Shown: positions 34,427 through 42,321 of the stretch, one piece after another
How the letters are laid out: every line of letters starts with the position of its first letter
Numbering within the stretch: position 1 is the stretch's first letter
NCBI GenBank assembly: GCA_002405835.1
Contig: DHMO01000002.1
Coordinates: 1-64,000 of the forward strand
Origin: Lentisphaeria bacterium UBA4640
GTDB taxonomy: Bacteria > Verrucomicrobiota > Lentisphaeria > Victivallales > UBA1829
Direction: 5' to 3'
Length of the DNA stretch: 64,000 nucleotides
Translations under genes and position numbers: made by a program
The notes under the pieces: model-generated
What the model was told of the DNA's origin: nothing
Seen by the model: the letters and a program-made list of their open reading frames with translations, nothing else
Database searches by the model: none

Positions 34427-35515
34427 TTACTTCTTCCCAAGATACTTCCGGAAAAATCTGTCGATCTTGTCGAAGGGTATGACCTTCATATTGTCGTAAA
34501 GATCGCAGTGCACTGCGCCGGGAACGATGACGAGTTCCTTGTTGTCGCCTTTGAGCATCTTGAAGGCGGTTTCGCCGAAATAGCGGCTGTGCGCCTTTTC
34601 GCCGTGGACGACCATGACCGGCGATTCGATCTCGCTTGCGTAAGCCAGCAGTTTGGCGTTCAGGAACGAAATAGCGGACGTCTTGTTCCAGCCCCGGTTG
34701 GAGTTGAGCGAGCGCGGATGATAGCCGCGTTTTGTCTTGTAATGGTCATAATACTCCTTGACGAACTGCGGCGCATCGGCGGGCAGCGGGTCGATCACGC
34801 CGCCCGCGAGTTCATAATACCCGGCGGCATAATCTTTCGTGCGCTGGGCGTTCAGAGCCTGACGCAGTTTCCGCCGCGCCTGGGGATTGTCATCCGCATC
34901 ATTGTAGCCGTTAGCGATAACGCGAGTCATGTCATACATGGTGACGGCGACCGTCGCCTTGATGCGGGTGTCGATGGCGGCGGCGTTGATCGCCATGCCG
35001 CCCCAGCCGCAGATGCCGACAATGCCGATCCGTTCGGGGTCGACATCGGAGCGGTTGCTCAGATAATCCACTGCGGCGGAAAAATCCTCCGTGTTGATGT
35101 CCGGTGACGCAACAAAGCGGGGCGTACCGCCGCTTTCCCCGGTGAACGAGGGATCGAACGCGATGGTCAGGAAACCGCGTTCCGCTAGCTGCTGGGCATA
35201 GATCCCGCTGGACTGCTCTTTCACCGCGCCAAAGGGACCCGAAACCGCGATGGCGGGAAGTCTGCCGGAAGCGTTCTTCGGTTTATAAAGGTCGGCGGCA
35301 AGCGTGATTCCGAAACGGTTGTGGAATGTTATCTTGCAATGGTCCACCTTTTCACTCTTCGGGAAAATCTTGTCCCACTTTTCGGTCAGCTGCAGTTTTG
35401 CATCCTGTACGCCGGGATTCTTCATGTCGGTCATTTTGCCGGCCTCCTTTCCATAAGTTGTGATCGTGATTCCTGACAGCAGGGTCAGACCGATGATTCT
35501 TCCGATCGTCTTCAT
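34427..35515 (-). CDS. Secreted alpha/beta hydrolase with probable Cys at the nucleophile elbow
   Basis: A 362-residue protein with signal peptide (start M-K-T-I-G-R-I-I-G-L-T-L-L-S-G), then a dienelactone-hydrolase-like fold: A-I-A-V-S-G-P-F-G oxyanion region, D-P-S-F-T-G-E-S-G-G, nucleophile elbow G-I-C-G-W-G-G with Cys169 in place of Ser, and late A-V-H-C-D-L-Y with a candidate catalytic His. The ATG at 35515 has AAAGGA upstream; the frame upstream is not coding. Divergent from a LysR gene with overlapping promoters. Likely an acquired cluster with the truncated lipoprotein. Substrate unknown. Confidence 0.8.
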   Translation of the reverse strand: MKTIGRIIGLTLLSGITITTYGKEAGKMTDMKNPGVQDAKLQLTEKWDKIFPKSEKVDHCKITFHNRFGITLAADLYKPKNASGRLPAIAVSGPFGAVKEQSSGIYAQQLAERGFLTIAFDPSFTGESGGTPRFVASPDINTEDFSAAVDYLSNRSDVDPERIGIVGICGWGGMAINAAAIDTRIKATVAVTMYDMTRVIANGYNDADDNPQARRKLRQALNAQRTKDYAAGYYELAGGVIDPLPADAPQFVKEYYDHYKTKRGYHPRSLNSNRGWNKTSAISFLNAKLLAYASEIESPVMVVHGEKAHSRYFGETAFKMLKGDNKELVIVPGAVHCDLYDNMKVIPFDKIDRFFRKYLGKK

Positions 35516-35532
35516 TTTGTGTTTTCCTTTCG

Positions 35533-35561
35533 TTGATGGGGATTTGTGCCTGGAGTATAAT
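35533..35561 (+). promoter_or_regulatory. Promoter of the LysR gene
   Basis: TTGATG (35533-35538), 17-base spacer, TATAAT (35556-35561). Gives a leader of about 100 bases. Confidence 0.6.
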
Positions 35562-35587
35562 ATAAGTGCGGAGTTATGAAATAGCAA
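35559..35587 (-). promoter_or_regulatory. Promoter of the alpha/beta hydrolase gene
   Basis: Reverse strand TTGCTA (35582-35587), 17-base spacer, TATATT (35559-35564). Its -10 hexamer overlaps the LysR -10 by three bases, so the two promoters should exclude each other. Confidence 0.55.
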
Positions 35588-35671
35588 ATACTTTATTTTT
35601 ATATGATGATATGCTTGAAAAGCATGAATACGCAAAGTATATTATCTCATGAACCGGAAGAAAGGCGAATC

Positions 35672-36571
35672 ATGGAACTCAGAGTCCTGAAGTATTTTTT
35701 GAGCGTGGCACGGACAGGCAGCATGACTGCCGCCGCACACAGTCTGCACGTCACCCAGCCGACGTTGTCTAGGCAGCTGCAGGATCTGGAATACGAGCTC
35801 GGCAAAAAGCTGTTCGTGCGCGGCAGTCATCACGTTTCCCTTACCAGAGATGGAATGCTGCTCCGTCAGCGCGCGGAAGAGATCATGGAGATCGTCAACC
35901 AGACGGAAGCCGAATTTTATGCCGGTTCCCGGGCTGTCGCCGGGGATATTTACATCGGCTGCGGGGAAAGTCAGGCGCTCTCATTGCTGGCGGAGGTCAT
36001 CAGTATTTTTCATTCCGATCATCCGCAGGTCCGGTTCCATCTGCACAGCGGCAACGCGGAGGATGTGACGGAACGGCTCGACCGGGGAATTCTGGACTTC
36101 GGGATCCTGATCCAGCCCACGGATATTTCCCGCTACGACAGTCTGCCGCTGCCTCTCAAGGACACCTGGGGACTGATCCTCCGGAGAGACCACCCGCTTG
36201 CCAAACGGAAAACGATCCGTCCGGCCGATCTTGCCGATGTGCCACTGTTCCTCTCCAGACAGACGTTCCGTAATGGAAAACTGACCGGCATTATTGCCGA
36301 CTGGTTCGGGGAATGGGGCAGCTCGCTCAAGGTTGCGGGGACCTACAATCTGATCTTCAACGCCGCACTGCTGATCCGCGCGGGCATGGGGTGCGCCTTG
36401 GGACTAGCGGGACTGATCAACGCGACCAGCCAGAGCGACTTGTGCTTCCGCCCGCTGAGTCCCAAACTGGAAGTCGGGCTGAACATCGTTTGGAAAAAGA
36501 ACCGGATCTTTTCTGATGCCGCCGAAAAATTCCTGGAACGCATGAAAGAGATTTTTACCGCGGGGAAATGA
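35672..36571 (+). CDS. LysR-family transcriptional regulator
   Basis: A 299-residue regulator starting M-E-L-R-V-L-K-Y-F-L-S-V-A with the standard winged helix-turn-helix (T-A-A-A-H-S-L-H-V-T-Q-P-T-L-S-R-Q-L) and a LysR substrate-binding domain (about 88-295). The ATG at 35672 follows AAAGGCG; frames upstream are not supported. It is divergent from the hydrolase gene and is its obvious candidate regulator. Confidence 0.93.
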   Translation: MELRVLKYFLSVARTGSMTAAAHSLHVTQPTLSRQLQDLEYELGKKLFVRGSHHVSLTRDGMLLRQRAEEIMEIVNQTEAEFYAGSRAVAGDIYIGCGESQALSLLAEVISIFHSDHPQVRFHLHSGNAEDVTERLDRGILDFGILIQPTDISRYDSLPLPLKDTWGLILRRDHPLAKRKTIRPADLADVPLFLSRQTFRNGKLTGIIADWFGEWGSSLKVAGTYNLIFNAALLIRAGMGCALGLAGLINATSQSDLCFRPLSPKLEVGLNIVWKKNRIFSDAAEKFLERMKEIFTAGK

Positions 36572-36645
36572 AATTTTTGTGGCGAGACAACGGTTCGGCT
36601 GCGTCCCGGATATGATGACTCGCCCCCCCCCCTTAAAACGCAAAA

Positions 36646-36671
36646 GGCGGCCGGGATCGCTCCCGACCGCC
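36646..36671 (-). terminator. Hairpin terminator, better on the reverse strand
   Basis: GGCGG-c-CGGGA pairs with TCCCG-a-CCGCC (one mismatch, 4-base loop). On the reverse strand it is followed by TTTTGCGTTTT; on the forward strand it lies 75 bases after the LysR stop but has no direct T run. Confidence 0.6.
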
Positions 36672-36866
36672 AGCAGAAACCCTTTTTCGGCATACCGAGG
36701 GTTCGTATCCTCACACGAAAAAATCGAATTTAGGATTATGGATAACCTCGCAAGTTACAATAGGGGTGTTTTGAGTGTAATTTTGATTTACCCCCGATGA
36801 AAAAGCGGATAGGGAACGGGAAACGGATACCCCGAAAAATGGCTGAAAAAGGGCGGTGTTCGGTCT

Positions 36867-36884
36867 CTCAATTGACCAATTGAG
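36867..36884. promoter_or_regulatory. Perfect 18-base dyad, operator-like
   Basis: CTCAATTG-AC-CAATTGAG: two exact 8-base arms with a 2-base centre, in a gene-free region. Function unknown. Confidence 0.45.
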
Positions 36885-36944
36885 ATAAGGGTATCACAAA
36901 AAATCTGAAGTCTCCCCAGGAAATCGCCAAAAACGCCGGAAAAA

Positions 36945-37079
36945 CTCAGAATTTCGGCCGATTCTCAGAATTATTCCGGCAAAATCAGCCGCTCGACGGA
37001 TTCTGAGTGTGTTTCATGCACACGGTCAGAAAAGTTATAAAACCCTTTGAGTAAACGAGTTTTAGCGGAAGTCAGAATT
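36945..37079. repeat. Cluster of CTCAGAATT-type repeats
   Basis: CTCAGAATT at 36945 and 36964, the inverted ATTCTGAG at 37000-37007 and TCAGAATT at 37072-37079. The first two are 19 bases apart. Iteron-like or protein-binding; no function assigned. Confidence 0.5.
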
Positions 37080-37118
37080 TTTCACTTCTCGGGGTAGATT
37101 GGAAAAAGGCAAAAAAAA

Positions 37119-37210
37119 TGGCGGAGAGAGCGGGATTCGAACCCGCGGTACGATGTTACTCGTACGACGGTTTAGCAAACCGTTCCTTTCGGCCACTCAG
37201 GCATCTCTCC
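37119..37210 (-). tRNA. tRNA-Ser (anticodon GCT), CCA encoded
   Basis: Reverse strand GGAGAGA acceptor pairs with TCTCTCC, the D arm has T-G-A-G-T-G-G, the anticodon arm is CGGTT-T-GCT-A-AACCG, and a class II variable arm (CGTACGA/TCGTACG type) and T loop T-T-C-G-A-A-T follow. Discriminator G and CCA (37119-37121) are encoded. Eight T follow directly and may end transcription. Reads AGC and AGT. Confidence 0.96.
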
Positions 37211-37228
37211 GCATGGAATGATAAATGT

Positions 37229-37256
37229 AATATAACCCCTCCAAGCATAAATGCAA
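37229..37256 (-). promoter_or_regulatory. Promoter of tRNA-Ser
   Basis: Reverse strand TTGCAT (37251-37256), 16-base spacer, TATATT (37229-37234). Confidence 0.65.
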
Positions 37257-37318
37257 GCTCGAAAATAAAAAATATTTCAAATTTTCAGGCACTTAGAAAT
37301 AAAAATAATTTTTCCGCC

Positions 37319-37346
37319 TTGAAAATTCCGTTTTCAGGGCTATACT
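37319..37346 (+). promoter_or_regulatory. Promoter of the lipase-acyltransferase pair
   Basis: TTGAAA (37319-37324), 16-base spacer, TATACT (37341-37346), about 30 bases before the lipase ATG. Confidence 0.65.
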
Positions 37347-37374
37347 CTCTTCAACCGGATAAGGGAAGGGGGAT

Positions 37375-38889
37375 ATGATGGATACCGAAGATCTGAAACA
37401 TAAAGCGCTGATGTGCGCTCTGCCCGCTATGATGCTGCTCAATTCCTGTGGAACCGTCGAATCCGGTTCCTATCAGGACCCGAAAGTCAATTCGCAGGTC
37501 GTCTACTCCGAAGTTATGAAAAAATCCATGGAGTATGAGGGACCCGCACGGAATCCGGTTATCGTCATTCACGGACTTCTCGGTTCCAAACTCGTCGACG
37601 GGAAGGGCGTCAATATCTGGGGAAGTTTCTCGCTCGGGGAGATGCTCTCGGGAAACAAACTTTCGCGACTGGCTCATCCGATGGAGTATGGCGTGCCGCT
37701 CTCTTCTCTCCGCTCGGCGGTTCATCCGCGCGGGCTGCTCGACCGTTCCCAGATACGGGTCCTCGGGCTTTCCTTCGATTACGAGGGATACAACACGCTC
37801 GTCGACACGCTCGCCGCGAGCGGATTCGTCCCCGACGACCGTCCGCTTCCGAACAATAAAAAATTCTATTCGCAGTTCATCTTCTATTATGACTGGCGCC
37901 GCGATATTTCGGAAAACGCCGCACGGCTCAAAGAGTTCATTCTTGAGAAGAAACACTATCTTCAGGCTGTCTACGACGAACTCTACGGGCTGCGGAACTA
38001 TGACGTCCATTTCGATCTTATCGGGCACAGCATGGGCGGGCTCGTCGCGCGGTATTTCATGCGTTACGGCGGCACGCGGCTTGCCGATGACGGTTCGCTG
38101 CCGCCGCTGAACTGGGAGGGCGCAAAGTTTGTCGACAGGGTCGTCATCATCGCCACGCCGAATGCGGGCTATCCCGACACCTTTCTGGAACTCGTCGAAG
38201 GACTCCGCCTGACAGCGGCCGCGCCGGTTTATCCGAAAGCCGTCATCGGATCTTTCACTTCCTATTATGAAATGCTTCCGGATCCGGAGAACCGCTGCAT
38301 CGTCTATGCCGGGTCGGGCGATCCGGTCGACTATCTGAATCCTGAACTTTGGCTCCGCTACAAGTGGGGGCTCGCCGATCCCGCCGAAGATGAATGGCTC
38401 AAGGTGCTCCTCCCCGGTGTCGCAACGAAAGAGGAACGTTACCGGGTTGCGCTGGATCATCTGAAGAAGAATCTTGCAAAGGCGCGTCAGTTCAAAGCCG
38501 CCATGCGGGTTCCCGCTGTGCGTCCGGAGAGCGTTTCCTCGTATCTGTTTGTCGGCGACTCGCATTTGACCAACTCCGAACTGGAAGTCAATCCGGAGAC
38601 CGGCCGGGTCACGGTTGCGAAACGGAGCGCGGGCGACGGCAAGATTCCCGCAATGAGCGTGCGTCTTGATTCCCGGTCGGCGGAAAACTGGCTTCCGTAC
38701 CCTGTCTCTCCGGTAGACTGGACAGCAGTTTACCATTTTCCCGGCGGGCACATGGGAATCATGAACAGCGCGGTTTTCAAAAGCAACCTTTCGTATATTC
38801 TCCTTTCATCGCCGACTGCGCATCAGAAAGCGGACAGAAAGGTTTTCGAGGAGCTGATCCGGAAAGGTGAAGATGACAGGAACCGTTGA
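37375..38889 (+). CDS. LCAT-like lipase/phospholipase, probable lipoprotein
   Basis: A 504-residue alpha/beta hydrolase of the lecithin:cholesterol acyltransferase type. The N-terminus has a hydrophobic stretch ending L-L-N-S-C, a plausible lipobox. The oxyanion region is V-I-V-I-H-G-L-L-G-S-K, F-Y-Y-D-W-R-R-D is the typical LCAT strand, and G-H-S-M-G-G gives Ser219. A late F-P-G-G-H-M-G-I-M supplies the probable catalytic His. Two tandem ATGs follow an AAGGGGG site; the first is used here. The next gene starts within its last codons, so they form an operon. Acyl-ester hydrolysis or transfer on membrane lipids at the envelope is inferred. Confidence 0.82.
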   Translation: MMDTEDLKHKALMCALPAMMLLNSCGTVESGSYQDPKVNSQVVYSEVMKKSMEYEGPARNPVIVIHGLLGSKLVDGKGVNIWGSFSLGEMLSGNKLSRLAHPMEYGVPLSSLRSAVHPRGLLDRSQIRVLGLSFDYEGYNTLVDTLAASGFVPDDRPLPNNKKFYSQFIFYYDWRRDISENAARLKEFILEKKHYLQAVYDELYGLRNYDVHFDLIGHSMGGLVARYFMRYGGTRLADDGSLPPLNWEGAKFVDRVVIIATPNAGYPDTFLELVEGLRLTAAAPVYPKAVIGSFTSYYEMLPDPENRCIVYAGSGDPVDYLNPELWLRYKWGLADPAEDEWLKVLLPGVATKEERYRVALDHLKKNLAKARQFKAAMRVPAVRPESVSSYLFVGDSHLTNSELEVNPETGRVTVAKRSAGDGKIPAMSVRLDSRSAENWLPYPVSPVDWTAVYHFPGGHMGIMNSAVFKSNLSYILLSSPTAHQKADRKVFEELIRKGEDDRNR

Positions 38890-41380
38890 GCCGCGTCCGG
38901 AATACACGCATCTCCGGATCGGGGATGATATCGTCGCCTGCCGTGATTCGGGAGGAACGGGACCCGTTGTGCTGTTTCTGCACGGGTTCGCTTCGTTTTC
39001 GTGGACGTGGGAAGCGGTTGTGCATCAGCTCCCGCCGAATCTCCGCTGCATTCGTCCGGATTTCGCCGGGTTCGGATTTTCTCTCGCGGATCCGGAAAAA
39101 ACTCTTTCGGTCTATGAGCAGGCGGAACTGATCAAACGTCTCATCTTTCATCTTGACCTGCACCGTATAACGCTGGTCGGACACGGCTACGGAGGAGTGG
39201 TTGCGATGCTTCTCGCGCCGGATCCGCGGATTCTGTCGCGTCTGGACCGCATCTGCCTGATTGCGACTCGTCCGCCGGATGAGGTCGTGCCGGATTACAT
39301 CATGAAACTTGCCTCGCTCTCGCTGACGGGCGGCGGACGGGTGCTTGAGTTTGCGCGCTCTCGTTTTCTTGCGCGTGTTCTGCTGCGGTATGTCTATGGG
39401 CGCGACTCGGTGATTCCGGAGCATACGCTGGATGTCTACTCCGGCATGCTGCGCCATCCCGGAAGGCTGGATTCGATTATCCGTGCGGCGGGGGAATACA
39501 TCCGCAATCCGGAGAATGAAAATCTGGCGGAATCGCTTTCCGGCATAGAGCTTCCGACCCTGATTCTGATCGGGGAGAAGGACACGATGCTGCCGCAGGA
39601 GTCGCAGGAAGCGTTCGGACGGCTGCTGCACAATTCGCGGACGCTGCGTCTTCCCGGCTGCGGGCATATTCCGCAGGAGGAGGCTCCGGAGACGGTCGCG
39701 AAACTTCTGACGGTGTTTATCGGGCGGCGGATGCCCGATGCGCCTGTCGCGGCTCTGCCGAAACCTGCGGCGCCGGAGCCGAAACGGGGGATTCTTCTCT
39801 TCAGCCGGCTGTTCGACCGCTGGTGTCCGGGGATGCTTCCGGTGATCGCCTGCCTGCGTCTGCTCCAGTTCTTCCGTCTGCTCGGTCTCCGTGCAGAGGC
39901 GCACGGCTGGCGCAAACTGACCACCGTTTTCCTGCGCGGCGAATACTCAAAGTTCATGCTTGCCAGTTTTCGTCTGGACTACTGCTCCGGAGCTGTTCCT
40001 GCATCGGTTGAAGCGGCGCGCGGATTGCTTCTCCGGAAGCTCTACGGTTTTCTGCTGATTCATCAGGAGCTGCACTGGACGGTTGAGCCCGGGATCTTTT
40101 CGTTCGGACGCCGCCGCATTTCAACCTGCGACATTGTGGAAGCGCGGGTCGATTGCAGCGGTTCCCTGCTTTCGCTTTCTCCTCTGTTTGACCGCCGGAA
40201 TCCGCATTTCAATCTTTCGGAAGCGCAGATGGAGGAGGCGTTGGATGCTGTGGTCCGCATCTGCAATCAGTTTCATGAAGTAAACACAAAGGCGCGCCCG
40301 GGGCTGATAAAGACCGCGCTGAAAGCGTGGGTGCGGAGCCGATATGACCGTCTGCACATTCTGACCCGGCGGAATGTGCAGCGTTTTGTGGAACGTGTCA
40401 TGAGTGCGGCTTTTATTTTTATTGAAATTCTTCCGTCTCCTGAAGAGGGGATGGCGCGCCGCCGCTTCCGTATGCCGAATCTGCGGAACGTGCGTCACCC
40501 CGGGTGGGGAATGCTCTGCATCGCCGCGCGCTTTACAGCGGATCTGCGCGAAGCCGACCTCTGGTTTCAGTTTAACCACATCACCGCGGACGGAGCTCCG
40601 ATGCAGGAGGTCCTCGACGATCTGAAGCGTCAGTGGGGGGCGGTCGGTCCTGTCGTCTATCCCGCGCTCAACGGGTTGGTTTCCGCTCCGGAAACGCAGA
40701 ACTGCGGTGACGGCATTTATCGCGCGCGCGTCTATATAAATATGACTCCGCTTCTGCGTCTGCGGAAATTTTTAAACGAGCGTTATACGACGCAGATGAA
40801 CGGCGCCGCCTCGCTTGCCGGTCTGCTGATGTGGGGGCTTGCGGATCATCCCGTTTTTCGCGACCGGAAGATGCTGCTGCCGATTGACGCCGGAATTTTG
40901 CAGTCGGGTGAACGCGAACTGGGACTTCTGATTATCCGTCCGGGCTTTTACCGTTCGGAGAGCGCTTCCCTGCGCGGTTTTTTGCGTTTCCAGAAGGAGA
41001 TGAACCGGAGGATGGCGGATGCGCGTCACGGCTACGGTGAGAGTCATGAATTTCTTTCGCTCTGCACGATGCTGCATCCGTTTTTCTATCATGTCGCGAA
41101 TATTCTTGCGCCGTTTTCGCTGAATGAAATCGTGGGAACGATGGGAATTTCGATTATCCGGGATGCGGAAATGTTTATCAGCCCCATGACGGATTTTCAG
41201 AAGGACGGTTTTGTGACGCTCGGTTCGGTCCGCATTCCGACGGAGAACGGCGGTCATGCGGGAGCTCTGTGCATCTGCGGTTCGCGTCCGCAAATCCGGA
41301 ATTACCTTGCCGCGGTGCGCCGTTTTATCCGTCATTATCCGGAGACATTGGGGCTTTCTGACGAAAATTTTTCTGAATAA
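38873..41380 (+). CDS. Fusion of a Ser-less alpha/beta hydrolase domain with an HxxxDG acyltransferase domain
   Basis: An 835-residue protein. Residues about 10-285 form an alpha/beta hydrolase (V-V-L-F-L-H-G-F-A-S, D-F-A-G-F-G) with Asp237 and His265 in place, but the nucleophile elbow reads G-H-G-Y-G-G, so the Ser is replaced by Gly105. Residues about 350-825 resemble CAT/BAHD/wax-synthase-type acyltransferases, with catalytic H-I-T-A-D-G at 569-574. No signal peptide. The ATG at 38873 follows AAAGG; a GTG two codons earlier is possible. It overlaps the LCAT-like gene by 17 bases. Transfer of acyl groups in lipid or polyketide-like metabolism is inferred; donor and acceptor are unknown. Confidence 0.75.
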   Translation: MTGTVEPRPEYTHLRIGDDIVACRDSGGTGPVVLFLHGFASFSWTWEAVVHQLPPNLRCIRPDFAGFGFSLADPEKTLSVYEQAELIKRLIFHLDLHRITLVGHGYGGVVAMLLAPDPRILSRLDRICLIATRPPDEVVPDYIMKLASLSLTGGGRVLEFARSRFLARVLLRYVYGRDSVIPEHTLDVYSGMLRHPGRLDSIIRAAGEYIRNPENENLAESLSGIELPTLILIGEKDTMLPQESQEAFGRLLHNSRTLRLPGCGHIPQEEAPETVAKLLTVFIGRRMPDAPVAALPKPAAPEPKRGILLFSRLFDRWCPGMLPVIACLRLLQFFRLLGLRAEAHGWRKLTTVFLRGEYSKFMLASFRLDYCSGAVPASVEAARGLLLRKLYGFLLIHQELHWTVEPGIFSFGRRRISTCDIVEARVDCSGSLLSLSPLFDRRNPHFNLSEAQMEEALDAVVRICNQFHEVNTKARPGLIKTALKAWVRSRYDRLHILTRRNVQRFVERVMSAAFIFIEILPSPEEGMARRRFRMPNLRNVRHPGWGMLCIAARFTADLREADLWFQFNHITADGAPMQEVLDDLKRQWGAVGPVVYPALNGLVSAPETQNCGDGIYRARVYINMTPLLRLRKFLNERYTTQMNGAASLAGLLMWGLADHPVFRDRKMLLPIDAGILQSGERELGLLIIRPGFYRSESASLRGFLRFQKEMNRRMADARHGYGESHEFLSLCTMLHPFFYHVANILAPFSLNEIVGTMGISIIRDAEMFISPMTDFQKDGFVTLGSVRIPTENGGHAGALCICGSRPQIRNYLAAVRRFIRHYPETLGLSDENFSE

Positions 41381-41404
41381 TTGCAGTTTTCGGCGGAGTT
41401 TTAT

Positions 41405-41433
41405 TTGCAAAAAATGCGGTGCTGTGGTATTAT
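41405..41433 (+). promoter_or_regulatory. Promoter before the coiled-coil protein and ribosomal operon
   Basis: TTGCAA (41405-41410), 17-base spacer, TATTAT (41428-41433). No better promoter is seen between 42257 and rplV, so it may also serve the ribosomal genes. Confidence 0.65.
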
Positions 41434-41468
41434 AGAAGCCTGAAAGTCATGGAGAGTCACCGGGTCAG

Positions 41469-42257
41469 ATGACGAAAAACAAAAAAAATTTTAAAAAAAA
41501 TTGGAATTTTCTCAGAAGTGGAGTTATATTAATAGCTCTGTATGGGAGTATCCTGCCCGGATTGCGGGCTGAGGAGCATGACCAGACGAAAGACCTTGCG
41601 AAGATTCAGGCGGAAAATGAGCGTCTGAAGAGAGAAAATTCGGAGCTTCGGAGAACACTGGAGCGTCTGAAAACCGAGTTCCGGGAGGAAAGCGGAGTCC
41701 TTCGCAGGGAGCTGATTGAAACACTTGACAAGTATTCGACGCAGGCCGGTCGATTGAAGCGCGTGGAAAAAAGTGCAGCCGGGACCATCGAAACCCTTGA
41801 GCCGGTGTATATGGGCACCAGGGAGATGGACCTGGAAGCTGATTTAAAGACCTGCGCGGAATCGATTGGGCGGCTCTCCGTGGCAGTTTTGAAGTATTGC
41901 GATGAAGCCGCCGCGATGATTTCCTCCGCTGTACCGAATACTTTGGAAGCCGCAAGGCTGCGCCTGAAGATCGAGACTTTGAAAGAACATGCGATGAAGG
42001 CCGCATTGCTTGCGGCGCCCGCGAAACCTCCGGAAAAACTGGAGGTTTGCCGGATTTATGAACTGAACGGGAAGCCCGAACTTGTGATTCTGTCGGCGGG
42101 TTATCGGGATGGAATCCGGGCGGGGCAGATCCTGAGAACGGATAAAGCCGTGCTGAAAGTGGTCGCTTTGAGAAATTTCACAAGCGCCGCAGTGGTTGCG
42201 GAAGGCCGGTTTCAGGAGCTGGCGCCGGGAATGGAAGTACGGGCGTCGGGAAAGTGA
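41469..42257 (+). CDS. Secreted coiled-coil protein of unknown function
   Basis: A 262-residue protein with a basic N-terminus and signal peptide (hydrophobic about 17-30, then L-R-A-E). A heptad-rich coiled coil covers about 38-85 (I-Q-A-E-N-E-R-L-K-R-E-N-S-E-L-R-R-T-L). The C-terminal 75 residues form a beta-rich module (G-Y-R-D-G-I-R-A-G-Q-I-L) reminiscent of SH3-like or MreC-type barrels. The layout suggests an envelope scaffold, but I do not recognise the family. It occupies the position where rpsS would normally precede rplV, with a hairpin between. Confidence 0.75.
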   Translation: MTKNKKNFKKNWNFLRSGVILIALYGSILPGLRAEEHDQTKDLAKIQAENERLKRENSELRRTLERLKTEFREESGVLRRELIETLDKYSTQAGRLKRVEKSAAGTIETLEPVYMGTREMDLEADLKTCAESIGRLSVAVLKYCDEAAAMISSAVPNTLEAARLRLKIETLKEHAMKAALLAAPAKPPEKLEVCRIYELNGKPELVILSAGYRDGIRAGQILRTDKAVLKVVALRNFTSAAVVAEGRFQELAPGMEVRASGK

Positions 42258-42263
42258 ACTCAG

Positions 42264-42285
42264 GAAAAGCTCATGGGAGCTTTTC
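42264..42285 (+). promoter_or_regulatory. Hairpin ahead of rplV
   Basis: A perfect 9-bp stem GAAAAGCTC/GAGCTTTTC with ATGG loop, 37 bases before the rplV ATG. No T tract follows, so read-through attenuation or an RNA processing/autoregulatory site is more likely than full termination. Confidence 0.45.
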
Positions 42286-42321
42286 AAAACATAAACAACC
42301 AAAAGAAATGAGAGAAGTAGA

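Larger units (their letters stand above)
36572..37118. other. Gene-free stretch with homopolymer, hairpin, palindrome and repeats
   Basis: No protein or recognisable RNA gene. It contains a run of ten C (36623-36632), a terminator-like hairpin, an 18-base palindrome, four CTCAGAATT-type repeats and a short sequence resembling a degraded tRNA T arm (36697-36712). It lies between the acquired-looking LysR cluster and tRNA-Ser. Confidence 0.7.

Noticed and set aside
36672..37118. tmRNA, SRP RNA, 6S RNA or RNase P RNA in the gap before tRNA-Ser
   Set aside because: Neither strand shows their hallmark ends or core motifs; only scattered repeats and hairpins are visible.
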